27,844 bases of DNA, from NCBI GenBank assembly GCA_004335835.1, contig RWJK01000441.1, positions 1 through 27,844 on the forward strand. The letters run 5' to 3'. This DNA is from Scenedesmus sp. ARA3. Taxonomy: Eukaryota; Chlorophyta; Chlorophyceae; Sphaeropleales; Scenedesmaceae. The notes under the pieces are model-generated. The model saw nothing but the letters and a program-made list of their open reading frames with translations. It had not been told where the DNA came from and made no database searches. Within the stretch, counting starts at the first letter, position 1; the number at the start of each line of letters is the position of its first letter. Positions 10,901-19,594 of this stretch are shown piece by piece. Made by a program: the position numbers and the translations under genes.

Positions 10901-11140
10901 CAGCAGGAGGCAGCCCAGCAGCAGCAGCAGCAGCCGTTGCTGCAGCCGGCGCCGGCCCCTCAGCAGCGGATATTGCAGAGGGTGGCGTACCAGCAGCAGT
11001 CCGACAGTGTAGCACAGCAGCAGCAGCAGCAAGGGAACCTATTAGCACGCTGGTTCCGGGAGCAGCAGCAGGAGCAGCAGCAGGAAGTAAGCAGCAATAA
11101 CAGCAGCAGAGCCCAGCATGGGGACCCCTCACCAGCCTAG
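6764..11140 (+). CDS. Shewanella-like protein phosphatase (SLP, PPP-type metallophosphatase), ten exons, 483 aa
   Basis: Ser/Thr or Tyr phosphatase of the PPP superfamily, related to plant SLP1/SLP2. Exons: 6764-6856, 6961-7035, 7596-7676, 7952-8029, 8468-8627, 8881-9087, 9389-9632, 9992-10079, 10379-10483, 10820-11140. Phases agree throughout (1452 nt). Metal-site motifs in order: GDLHGD (75-80), GDILDRGDQE (111-120), GNHETMN (146-152), FVHGG (254-258) and VVGHT (342-346). SLP-typical blocks include VEYGLERINRE and RVDVGLSAG. The tail after about residue 395 is Gln-rich, with several CAG-encoded runs. A Ser run (AGC frame) sits near residue 286. The N-terminus MGLLSSL has Gly2 and Ser6 and no obvious plastid transit peptide. 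The start has context gtcgccATGG. The exon 1 donor (GTCCGT) is weak, so the first 31 residues are less sure. Intron 4 holds two copies of the exon-5 start. Confidence 0.93.
7906..7943 (+). repeat. (CTG)n microsatellite serving as polypyrimidine-like tract
   Basis: About 12 CTG units directly before the acceptor of phosphatase exon 4 at 7949-7951. Similar CTG runs precede other acceptors in the window (13408, 18226, 19032). Confidence 0.9.
8183..8270 (+). repeat. Distal degenerate echo of phosphatase exon 5 start
   Basis: Aligns with the exon-5 start (8468): GATGATCAGGAGATCAGGCTGCTGTTCCTGCTC and nearby bases match, but the acceptor-proximal part and metal motif are altered (GGCAACATCCGCGATGGGG). 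It is the most decayed of three tandem units. Confidence 0.8.
8339..8425 (+). repeat. Proximal echo of phosphatase exon 5 start with intact acceptor
   Basis: CAG followed by a near-identical copy of the first 18 codons of exon 5, still encoding GDILDRGDQE and LLFLLERL in an open frame. It lies 128 bp before the real exon. After the duplicated part it runs into intron-like sequence shared with the first echo (CACACTGTTGTGTCATCAAC against CACACTGTGATGTCATTGAC). It is probably a decoy exon. Confidence 0.88.
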
Positions 11141-11206
11141 TCAGGTGGAAGGTCGGATGTTTTGTGGCCAACATGCACGGTGCATACTAACAACTCTGCA
11201 TGAAAC

Positions 11207-11211
11207 TGTAA
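11207..11211 (+). terminator. Candidate TGTAA poly(A) signal of the phosphatase gene
   Basis: TGTAA 67 bp after the stop codon. A second TGTAA is at 11410-11414. Confidence 0.5.
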
Positions 11212-11541
11212 ACATGATAGCAATGCGAATATCTTGCATGTGTACCATAATACCACCAGATTCGTTTTTGCGCATCTGTGACCACTTGCAGTGGCCTTGA
11301 AGTTGTGACCGACTGCTGGCTGCAACACTGGACTCTGAACTGCATGCAGCCAAAGGAGTGAACGGGTAGCTTGTGCCCCTCAACCTGGGCAGTATGCAAT
11401 CCATGTACCTGTAATGCGCGTGCTGTTGTGACTAGAGTCCTCGAAGGACAGGGCTTTGAAAACAAACAAGCTGCTGTTCAAATTCCTGCACTTATGTCTG
11501 CTGTAGTTTCCGGCGTTCAGTGCCCAACAAATTGAAACTTG

Positions 11542-11549
11542 TATAAATA
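11542..11549 (+). promoter_or_regulatory. TATA-like box TATAAATA
   Basis: TATAAATA lies 42 bp before the ATG at 11591. It would give a very short 5' UTR of about 20 nt if transcription starts about 28 bp downstream. A perfect match in AT-poorer surroundings makes it plausible. Confidence 0.5.
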
Positions 11550-11590
11550 TAGTTCCAAGCTAATAACTGCAATTGTATGCATCGGCAGCG

Positions 11591-14500
11591 ATGACAGCAC
11601 CTGAGGAGCGCTGCTGGTTCACGCTCGATCCGAAAGCGCAGCCCGTGGGCCCATACAGCATCGCAGATCTCTCAGGTAATAGCCTAGAAGCAAACTGTAC
11701 CGGCCCTCTGATGTTCTGCCTGCCACGTCACCGCGAGTGCACCTTGCTGCACTACTGCTGACAGCTGCTCACGCTGCTGCTGCAGGCTATGCTGCATCTG
11801 GGCTTGTGAGCGAGGTGCAGGTGTTCTGGAAGGAAGGCAAGCCGTCTTGGGACAAGCTTTCAGACGTGCCTGAGCTTGAGCCTGTGCTCAAGGCTTTGCA
11901 GCAGCATAGAGCAAGCGCGGCAGCAGCAGCAGCAGCAGCAGCACCAGCAGCAGCGGGCGAAGCTGCAGCAGCAGCAGCGGCAGCAGCAGCAGGAGCTACG
12001 GCCGGGTGAGTGTCATGGCAGCTTATGCTGATGTGAGACTTGTTGAGCAAGGCGCTGTTCAGATGCAGTACAATGACAGCACCTGAAGCATGTTGTAGCA
12101 ATCTGTACTGCCTGCATTTTTTGCACATGTCTGCAGCTGCGCAGCCCGCTTGCATGCTCAGCTCGCACAGCTGCACATGCAGGCACTCAAATGTGGCTTA
12201 ACTGCATTGTCTGATGTGCACGCACGCGTAGCGCTGCGGTTGCATCAGCACTTCTGACTGATCATCGACACCTGCCCCTGCCTTGTGCCTCGCTTGCTGC
12301 AGCCTCAGCAGCCCCAGCCATGCACACCCGCACCATGCAGTGGTGCTCACAGGCAAGCCATCAGACGCCCTAGATGTGTTCAAAAACGCAATAGCAGCAG
12401 TAGAGGCGGGTGCAGCTGACGACACAGCGCCAGACGCCGACCCAGCAGCAGCAGACGGCGCAGCAGACAGAGCAGCAACCCCAGAGGAGCTAGAGTTTGA
12501 AGATGATGATGGCACGATGTACAGATGGGATCGCAAGCTTCGAAAGTATGTCCCTGCTGCAGAGGCAGATGCAGCAGATGCAGCAGCAGCAGCAGCAGCA
12601 GCGCAGCAGCAGCATGACTATGATATGGAGGCAATGACTTTTGTGGCGGAGGAAGAAGTCATTCCTACGCTGGCAGCAGCGCGTGCAGCAGAGGAGGCAG
12701 CAGCAGCAGCGCTGGAAGGGAAAGCAGAAGGCAAGGTAAGGCCATTGGTTGAATGCATGTGATGCTGAGGCCTGGGAAGTTGTGCTGCATGTGCATTGCA
12801 TGCAGGGAGGCGATAAGGGCATAATAAGCAGCATGCATGAGAAAGGGGGCTGAGGTGCTGCAGGGGACATGGGCTGTGGTGCAGGAGTGTACGACAACAT
12901 GACAATGATGTCCCAAAGCATGTGCAAGTCCGGTGTGCTGGGCGTTCGCAGCCGCCTGTCTGTGTTGCTCAGCGCTTTCTGCTGCTGTATCCTCCTCCTG
13001 TTCTTGCCTGCCGTGCTGCATCTGCTGCACTGCACAGCGCGCTGCTGACAAGGACAGCGCGCAGGGCAAAGCCAAGAAAGCCAAGGGGTCTGCAGCAGCT
13101 GCTGCTGGCGAGGCAGCAGGTGAACCATTCAGCACCGCATCAACTGTTGTGTAGGCAAGAAACGGCTGCCTTAACAGCTAGGCACACCGCGAGTCCACTA
13201 GTGCCGCATGCATGCAGCCTGGCTACTTTTATGCCTCAATGAGACATTGTTATGCACTGACACTGTCACAGTGTGCTGACACGGAACTAGACTCCCAGTG
13301 GGCTGCATGTGCCAACATGCTCAATGACTGCTTATCTGGGGGCTGCTGCTGCTGCTGCTGCCGCTGCTGCTGCTGCCGCTGCTGCTGCTGCCGCTGCTGC
13401 TGCTGCAGGGGATGCTGGCGCTGAGGGTGCTGCTGCAGCTGCAGCTGGCAGCAAGTTGGAGGAGGGTGAGGAGCCCAAGGGTTGGTTCGAGCTCAAGGTG
13501 AGCTGGCGCATTGTTTGCTGCTGTTGCGGTTCAGTTGTTGCGCTGTTGCTTTTGACCCGCCCNCCCCCCCCCTCCCCTACAACCCAACAAAAGGCTGGTT
13601 CGAGCTCAAGGTGAACAGGCGGTGTTTCGGTGTGGTTGTTGCGCTGTTGGGGCAGAGGGCTGGTTCGACCGTCCTGCTGTTATGGGGGCTGCAGAGCGTG
13701 TTACTAAGCGAGGGCTGGTTCGAGCTTAAGGTGAGCAGGCGCCTGGTTTGCTGCTGTTATGTTGAGGTTTGCTTGTTGCGCCATTGAGGCAAAGGCGAAC
13801 ACTGCAGTAGTCATGTTTGAAGCCGTAGCAGTTTGGGTGTTGTGTTGGTCGAGCGCCGCCATCTTCCACATGTTAACTGCAATGGGGTTCTACAGCCGGC
13901 TGTGTTTGCTGCTGCCTTCACTGCTCAGCAGTCCACAGGTCCCAGTGGGATGGGTCAAAGCAAGGCAGAAACTCCACAGCAAGTTGACATGATCGTGTGG
14001 CATGTTACACTTGGTATGTTTGCTGCAAACACACAACACCACAGCAACATGATCCTGGCTGTGCAGCTGCAACTGCAGCTTCTGCAACGGACACCAGGCG
14101 CCCACAACATGCACACATGTATGGGAACATGAACGTGCAGCGGGCGCTCCACACGCACCAAGAAGGATTTCATCAGCATCCATAACACAACTTCGAATAG
14201 TGCTTTCAGTGTGCTGCCTATACATAGCCCTACTGCTCATCAGAGCAGATTATCACGTCCTGTGATGTCATGCCACGATGATGCGTGCTTTCACGACTGG
14301 TTTGAGCGGAAAATCAACCAGCAGACACTTAGGCTAGCTCCATGACAGGGAGGCTGCAGAATGCAAGAAGAAAAATTGTATCGTACACAATACTGTACAG
14401 TTCACAAGGCATGCGTGCTCTGAACACGCGCTCAGGATAGGTACACTGCTGCTACACACCCCATACACCACCATCAGAATGAATGCACCCCACCCTCCCC

Positions 14501-17500
14501 TTTGCTGGCCTACACAGTCAGCACTTAGCAGCCTAACAAGTCAAAGCGAGAAAGACACTACACTACTCATGGGGCGCCAACAAAGATGATTCACATGCCC
14601 AGCCACCGCAGCACCAGCAGCACTGCTGCAGCGATGTGCAGGTGCTGTGGCTGCTGCCTACGGCGTTCACAACAGCAGCGCATTGGATGCAATGCATGCG
14701 GCCTGTGATCCCAAACACTACACAGAACAGGCTCTTGCCGTGCACAACAGCGGACAAATGCGTTGGCACGGGGGCGCGCGGGGCACATACGCGCACGCGC
14801 AACAAGCGGCAACAAAGACAAGATCGGCAGGCATCACAGCGCACCCTCAGATGCTGCTGCTGCGCAGCCGCCGCTTCATGCCGACTGTCGGCTGCCACCA
14901 GCAGTCCAGCTGCGTCGCAACATGCTGCCGGAATGTTGCCACGTCACCACCTGCCCAGGGCCTGCGGTGCAGGATCTCCCACATGTACAGGCAGCAGAAG
15001 ACGCCGCAGTTGTATCCATCGCCCGCTGCTGCATCCTGCCACTGCGGGTGCACGCTCGGCGCCAGCAGCAGCTGCTGCCAGGCTGCTGCGCCTGTTGCAA
15101 TGCTGTCCAGGTCTGGGCTACAGCCATCTACTGCTGACTGGATGCTGCGGATGCTGGCTTTCTGGAACGCGCTGAGCGTGCGCTGCGCCATGCTCATGGG
15201 GTCTAGGAAGTACCTGCAGGCACGCATCAGCAAGCAGCAGGAAGCCACAGATCAGGATGGGGTTGGGGGTGTGGGTTCTCGAAGGAAGGATGTAAGGGTG
15301 TGCACGTGCAGGGCTCACAGAACGGAGCAAATGCTGTGGCTTGGCCCTGTGCTACTGCCGTGTGATGATCTCTGCTGCTGATCCCGCTTGCAAGCGTTTT
15401 AATGGAAACCTGAACCACATGCAAACGCTAAGACTGGTACCGAGACCTTGTCCTGCGAGAGGAGCCTCGGCCTGGACTGCCATCGTGGGGACCTACCTGA
15501 CGACGCCATCGCGAATGCCCACTAGGAAGAAGTGCGAGCGGTGGGCAAAGGGCATCACAAACAGCTTAGCACTGTTGCTAGCTGCAAAGCCCAAGCTGCC
15601 TATGCTGCCGTGCAGACCGCTGAGGGGCCGAGCTGCGCAGAACAGCACGGTCCCTAGCTGCCCTCGTTGCCGTGCGGCGTGCTCGTTCATGAGCTCTGCC
15701 CACAGCGTGAGATGGTCTGTCGATAGCCAGCTGTTAAGCGTGATGATGCCCACTAAATGCTGCTCCTCTTCATCGCTGCTACAGAGGTCCACGACCTCAG
15801 CCATCCTGCGGGGCGCCTTCCAACGTGTAGAACGCATCTTTCATGTGTCTGGGGCGCAGGCGCAGCGCGTGCGGAGCTGCACAGACGCGCCTGGCTTTCA
15901 TATTTGACCTGCACACAGGCAGTGTTAGACCAGGGGAGGGTGTAGGGTCTTGAGAATGCTTACAGCACAGAGCGATATTGGGGAGGCTGCGGGTCTCAGA
16001 ACTCCGATCACGATAAAGTGATCGTGTAGGCCCAGCTGTGCGGGGCGGCGATGGATGCATGCAGCGCGGCAGATGGCGTTGTTATTTTTGCCTATGCTGT
16101 GCTGTGCGCAGATCAACCGCCCACTTGGGCACTTGCCATGCTGCTTCTGTGGGCATCTTTCATGATGCACTGCATGCAACATGCAACATAAAGCAATTTT
16201 AATCAGTACACATCGTTAACGTCTGCACCAGCATGTGTGCTGCTTTAGCTTGGTGGGCTCGGACCACATCTCCTTGCCAGCATACGTGTCCACAATGCAG
16301 ATCTGTAGAAGCAAATCATGCCGTACTGTAAACATGCACATGCATTGTGCCGTACACAGGCAACACTGCGTAACAGATATGCGGTTGCACAGGCTCCAGG
16401 TTTGCACGGGTAGCTGCCTTCCCAGCAGCTCCGCATGGCTGACAATGAACCCTATACCCAGAGCAGGCTTGCGCATTCACAGCAATGCGCTACTTGCCTT
16501 CTTTCTTCTGCACTGGTTCACAAAGCTGCCATAGGTCAGGCAGCAACTGCTCATTTGGGCGTGCGCCACCTCGCTCTGCTTCGTGGCATTGCATGCTCCA
16601 CTGGCTGCTGCTCACCCTGCTGCTTGCCGTTGGCATCCTCTGTTGCTCTGCTAAGCACACCCAGAGCCACTGTGTCCAAGGCTACCCCATGCGTTGCCAA
16701 TCTTCTGTCAACACATCACCCGGCCTCCGCTGCTGCTGCTGCTGCCGCCGCCAGGTCAACACCAGCGTGTACGTCACCGGGCTGCCTGATGACACCGACG
16801 TGGATGAGGTGGCGCAGCACTTTGCGCGCTGCGGCATCATCAAGCTGGACGACGCGGGGCAGCCGCGAATCAAGCTGTACAGGCGAGTGTGTACACACAT
16901 GTGCATGCCAGTCTACAACGTTTGCATGCCCTGCTGACCTGCACAGCACTTTGCGCGCTGCGGCATCATCAAGCTGGACGACGCGGGGCAGCCGCGCATC
17001 AAGCTGTACAGGCGAGTGGTGTCGCATATGGTTGCGCATGCTGCCACGTGAAGCATGCCGGTGCTTACATCTGCATGCCTTGCTCACTCGCAAAGCACCT
17101 ACTCATGCTCAGCCATACATCAAGCCCCATAAGTGAGTTTGATACTCTGAGTATGAGCATGGATCATGCTACTTGGGGTGCGTGCGCTGCATGCCCTGCA
17201 GACCTGTGCGCTTGTGCCGCACTACGTACGTCATCCTTCTGCTGCAGGGACAGCAAGAGCGGCGTGCTGAAGGAAATGGCTTGGTCACATACCTCAGGAA
17301 ACTTGCGTGGACACACATGTTGATCAACTTCTGCACACCGTTGCTGATCACCGCGCACTCTTACAGGGACAGGGAGAGCGGCATGCTCAAGGGTGATGGC
17401 TTAGTCACATACCTCAAGGAACCCTCAGTGGACATCGCCTGCCAGATCCTAGATGGTGCCCCACTGCGTGCAGTAGGCCCTCCGCTGTCAGTCACTGTGG

Positions 17501-19284
17501 CCCGCTTTGAAATGAAGGGTCAGCAGTACAAGGACAAGAAAGGCGGTGGCGGCAGCAATGCAAGCAAAGGCGGCGGCAATGCAAGCAAAGGCAGTGGCGG
17601 CGGCAGGGGCGGCGGCAGAGTGGGCGGCAAGGGAGGCAGGGGCGGGAAGAAGAAGCAGTTCAGTCAGGCAGAGAAGCAGGCGCGCAAGCTGGGCTGGGGA
17701 GGCTTTGATGATGTTCTGCCGCCTGAGCGGGTGAGTAGTGTGTTATGTATGCGTATTGTGTTGTTTATGTTGTTGTTACAACATTGTTACTTTTTGCGTG
17801 TAGTTATAGTTGCAGCTGTACCTGAGGGCTGCAAGCTGCGCTGAGGCGGGTTGATGATGTGCTGCCTCCTGAGAGGGTGAGCAAGCGTGGTTCGTAACAT
17901 ATGTTGTTGTTACAACTTTGTTACTTTATTGTGTGTAATCATGGTTGCAGCTGTACCTGTGGGCTGCAAGGTGGGCTGGGGCGGCTATGATGATTTGCTG
18001 CCTCGTGAGAGGGTGAGCAGACAGATGTGTGGAGTTGCTGTAACATGGTTACTTTGTTATGGGATGTCATGTCATGTTGTTGTCATGCGTGCAGCTAAGG
18101 GTTTGCTGCTGCTGCTTTGCTGCTGCTGCAGGTGACAGTGGTGCTCAAGGGCATGCTCACGCTGGACGAGGCTGCTGCTGGTGGCAAGACTGAGCACTGC
18201 TGCTGCTGCTGCTGCTGCTGCTGCAGGTCACGGTGGTGCTCAAGGGCATGTTCACCCTGGACGAGGCTGCTGCTGGCGGCGACAGCTTTGCCACAGAGCT
18301 GGAGACGGATGTGGCAGCGGAGTGCTCCAAACTGGGGGTGGTGGAAAAGGTGAGTGAAGGAGCGCTGCTGTTCGAACACGCATGAACTGCAGATACACAC
18401 ACTGCTACTTGTGTGGTAAAACATGATGTGCCTCTTACCCCCTGGGCATCATCTCTGAGCGCTTCAAGCAGGAGGATTCTGCACACCCATTTGCAAGTAA
18501 CTAAACGCCTATCAGATTCCCTCATGTGCCGCAGGTGCGCGTATTTGCCTCACACCGCAGGGCATCATCACTGTGCGCTGCAATCAGGAGGAGCATGCGC
18601 ACCATTTGAAACCATCTTAACTCCTGGAACATTGTCACTGCCGCAGGTGCGCGTGTTTGCCTCACACCCCCAGGGCATCATCACTGTGCGGTTCAAGCAG
18701 GAGGAGCCGGCACAAGCCTGCCTGGGGAAGATGAACGGCCGCTTCTTTGGGGGCCACCAGATTGTGGCGCACATGTGGGACGGCTTCACCAGCTACCACG
18801 TGAGTCAAGTGTTATACAAGTAACAGTTATAACATGTACTGTGGCTGTCAGACGGCGAGGGTTTGACATTGTGACGACGCTTGAAGTCGGTATCTGCAAA
18901 AGTGCTGCTTGCGATCCATGAAGCATGTGCCGGCCACACAGCAAGCGCGTGTCGAGGCTGTTAGCTGCAGCTCTTGCTGCCTACTGCTTGGTTGTTCCAA
19001 CGCGCATGCTGCTGCTGCTGCTGCTGCTGCAGATCAAGGTGAAGGAGCAAGAGACAGCGGAGGAGCAGGCTGCGCGGCTGGACGCCTTTGCCCGGGAGCT
19101 TGAGCAGCAGCAGCACGCAGCTGGAGCAGCTGCGGCAACAGCAGATGCCGCCGCTGCAGATGCAGCAGCCGCAGATGATGCAGTAGCAGCAGTAGATGGT
19201 GTGGCGGCAGCAGCAGCAGATGACATGGATGTGACAGAAGCAGGGCAGGCTGGGGAAGCAGCTGCACCAACGGAAGCTAGCTGA
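11591..19284 (+). CDS. Tat-SF1/CUS2/ELF9-like splicing factor with GYF-like N-terminus and two RRMs, ten exons, 642 aa
   Basis: U2 snRNP-associated RNA-binding factor. Exons: 11591-11675, 11786-12005, 12303-12735, 13038-13119, 13409-13497, 16755-16882, 17367-17730, 18227-18349, 18647-18799, 19033-19284; phases agree (1929 nt). Residues 8-55 resemble the GYF_2-type domain of plant homologues (CWFTLDPKAQPVGPYSIADL, then VFWKEGKPSWDKLSDVPEL). An Ala/Asp-rich linker includes DDDGTMYRWDRKLRKYVP. RRM1 (about 304-390) has VNTSVYVTGLPDDTDVDEV and LKGDGLVTYLK. A Gly/Lys-rich linker follows. RRM2 (468-560) is UHM-like: VTVVLKGMF, an acidic helix (ELETDVAAECSKLGVV) and GRFFGG at the RxF position. The order matches human HTATSF1. 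The start of exon 3 is least certain (chosen for phase). Poly-Ala runs come from CAG tracts read as GCA. Intron 5 (13498-16754) contains an antisense protease gene, and at least five exon edges have intronic echoes. Confidence 0.9.
13345..13408 (+). repeat. (CTG)n/(CCG) tract before the exon-5 acceptor
   Basis: CTG runs interrupted by CCG that end at the CAG acceptor at 13406-13408 of the Tat-SF1-like gene. Confidence 0.85.
13481..13750 (+). repeat. Exon-5 end and donor repeated downstream in intron 5
   Basis: The exon-5 end (GGTTGGTTCGAGCTCAAG then GTGAGC) recurs at about 13591 (CTCAAG|GTGAAC) and 13712 (CTTAAG|GTGAGC), plus a truncated form at about 13655 (GGCTGGTTCGACC). Intron bases after each donor are also similar (TTGTTGCGCTGTTG). 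All full copies keep a usable donor. Confidence 0.88.
13563..13563. other. Undetermined base in a poly-C tract
   Basis: One N lies in CCNCCCCCCCCC within the exon-5 echo array. The local length may be wrong, so reading frames across this point cannot be trusted. Confidence 0.95.
13751..14846. other. Intron sequence between the echo array and the protease gene
   Basis: Part of the 3.26-kb intron 5 of the Tat-SF1-like gene and the probable 3' flank of the nested protease gene. I see no further gene. No close TGTAA signal for the protease is visible; the nearest on its strand is at 14005-14009. Confidence 0.5.
14847..15837 (-). CDS. Ulp1-like (C48) cysteine protease nested antisense in an intron, two exons, 235 aa
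   Basis: Candidate SUMO/ubiquitin-like deconjugating protease. Exons on the minus strand: 15837-15497 and 15213-14847, joined at phase 2 (AG|GTAGGT ... CTGCAG|GTAC), which restores RYFLDPMS. The order fits the C48 core: a WLSTDHLTLW segment (37-46) like Ulp1 WLND, catalytic-type His102 in SHFFLVGI, Asp118 in FLDP, Gln171/173, and Cys183 in YNCGVFCC. The N-terminus has EVVDLCSSDEEE (14-25), a SUMO-interaction-like motif followed by acidic residues. At 235 aa it is near the size of a bare catalytic domain. The usual Asp before the catalytic Cys is Asn, as in some divergent members. Start = first ATG of the open frame; earlier exons are possible. It lies in intron 5 of the Tat-SF1-like gene and may be mobile-element cargo or a gene that moved in. 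Confidence 0.75.
16216..16476 (-). CDS. Possible coding fragment upstream of the nested protease
   Basis: The minus strand shows protein-like pieces: MRKPALGIGFIVSHAELLGR (16476 onward), then, after an acceptor-like TTCTACAG, ICIVDTYAGKEMWSEPTKLK, ending at TAA 16216. A donor-like GTGCAA follows the first piece, and a phase-0 join is possible. I do not recognise the family. It could be the end of another nested gene, a 5' exon relic of the protease gene, or chance. Confidence 0.25.
   Translation of the reverse strand: MRKPALGIGFIVSHAELLGRQLPVQTWSLCNRISVTQCCLCTAQCMCMFTVRHDLLLQICIVDTYAGKEMWSEPTKLKQHTCWCRR
16944..17020 (+). repeat. Second copy of RRM1 exon 3' half with GC-type donor
   Basis: About 70 bp identical to 16815-16888 except one base (CGA to CGC), starting CAGCACTTTGCGCGC and ending CTGTACAG|GCGAGT. 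Spacing is 129 bp. It is preceded by TGCACAG, which could act as an acceptor. Flanking CTGACCTG is shared with other nearby repeats. Confidence 0.9.
17248..17335 (+). repeat. Decayed copy of the exon-7 start
   Basis: CTGCAG|GGACAGCAAGAGCGGCGTGCTGAAG aligns with the real exon start at 17367. One base is lost in the GGTGATGGC segment, so the frame breaks. Spacing is about 119 bp. The acceptor is intact. Confidence 0.85.
17827..17886 (+). repeat. First echo of the exon-7 end with donor
   Basis: GGCTGCAAGCTGCGCTGAGGCGGGTTGATGATGTGCTGCC...GAGAGGGTGAGC resembles the exon-7 end at 17678-17735. An internal TGA shows decay. It is preceded by ATAGTTGCAGCTGTACCTG, shared with the next echo. Confidence 0.82.
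17949..18022 (+). repeat. Second echo of the exon-7 end with acceptor and donor
   Basis: GTTGCAG|CTGTACCTGTGGGCTGC... ending GAGAGG|GTGAGC. It still encodes KVGWGGYDDLLPRER against KLGWGGFDDVLPPER in exon 7. The cassette is 62 nt, so splicing it in would shift the frame. Intron bases with TGTTGTTACAAC.TTGTTACTTT are duplicated too (unit about 134 bp). Confidence 0.85.
18132..18196 (+). repeat. Echo of the RRM2 (UHM) exon start
   Basis: CTGCTGCAG|GTGACAGTGGTGCTCAAGGG and following bases match the real exon at 18227 over about 60 bp with few changes. Spacing is 95 bp, not a multiple of three. The echo runs into the CTG tract (18199-18226) that forms the real acceptor. Confidence 0.88.
18440..18610 (+). 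repeat. Two echoes of the exon-9 start
   Basis: GGGCATCATC occurs at 18444, 18560 and 18673 (real exon), a period of 113-116 bp. The middle copy has an intact GCCGCAG acceptor and GTGCGCGTATTTGCCTCACAC, but one base is lost, so the frame breaks. The first keeps only GGGCATCATCTCTGAGCG and TTCAAGCAGGAGGA. Confidence 0.86.
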
Positions 19285-19482
19285 CATTGCAGTGGACAGG
19301 TTACTGTTAAGGTGACGTCCACAACTGTGGCATGAACGTCAGCACCTGCTGCGGCCGCATGCAGCGGTGCACTGTGTGTGCCTAGCCGTACTCTGACTGC
19401 TGTGACTTGGCTGGTTTAGTGGTTGCCAAAGAGCCTGCAGGTACAGCTGTCATTGGCGCGGAAACGGGCTGCGTTTTCGCCA

Positions 19483-19487
19483 TGTAA
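19483..19487 (+). terminator. Candidate TGTAA poly(A) signal of the Tat-SF1-like gene
   Basis: TGTAA in CCATGTAACAC, about 200 bp past the stop at 19284. Confidence 0.45.
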
Positions 19488-19594
19488 CACACAATTTGTG
19501 GGTGACAAGGGCAGGCCTTGATGGATGGTAGTGTCGTGTTTTGTCTCAGGGCCCTTTGCTGGGCCAACCAGGCAGGTGACACTGCACTATTTTT

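Larger units (their letters stand above)
11141..11590. other. Intergenic: phosphatase 3' UTR and Tat-SF1-like promoter
   Basis: About 450 bp between same-strand genes. It holds two TGTAA signals and, near its right end, a TATA-like box. No ORF of interest. Confidence 0.6.

Noticed and set aside
12490..13135. Minus-strand frames of 150-212 codons over Tat-SF1-like exons 3-4
   Set aside because: Shadows of GCA-rich coding sequence with no motifs of their own.
13920..13992. Possible extra exon with acceptor TCCACAG and frame VPVGWVKARQKLH
   Set aside because: It has no counterpart between GWFELK and RRM1 in the family and soon meets a stop; joining exon 5 directly to 16755 gives the expected domain order.
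14636..15381. Long + strand open frames over the nested protease
   Set aside because: They are the complement of the protease exons, which carry family motifs on the minus strand; the + frames show none.
17827..18022. Treating the exon-7 echoes as constitutive exons
   Set aside because: One contains a stop in the matching frame and the other is 62 nt, so either would break the RRM2 frame.
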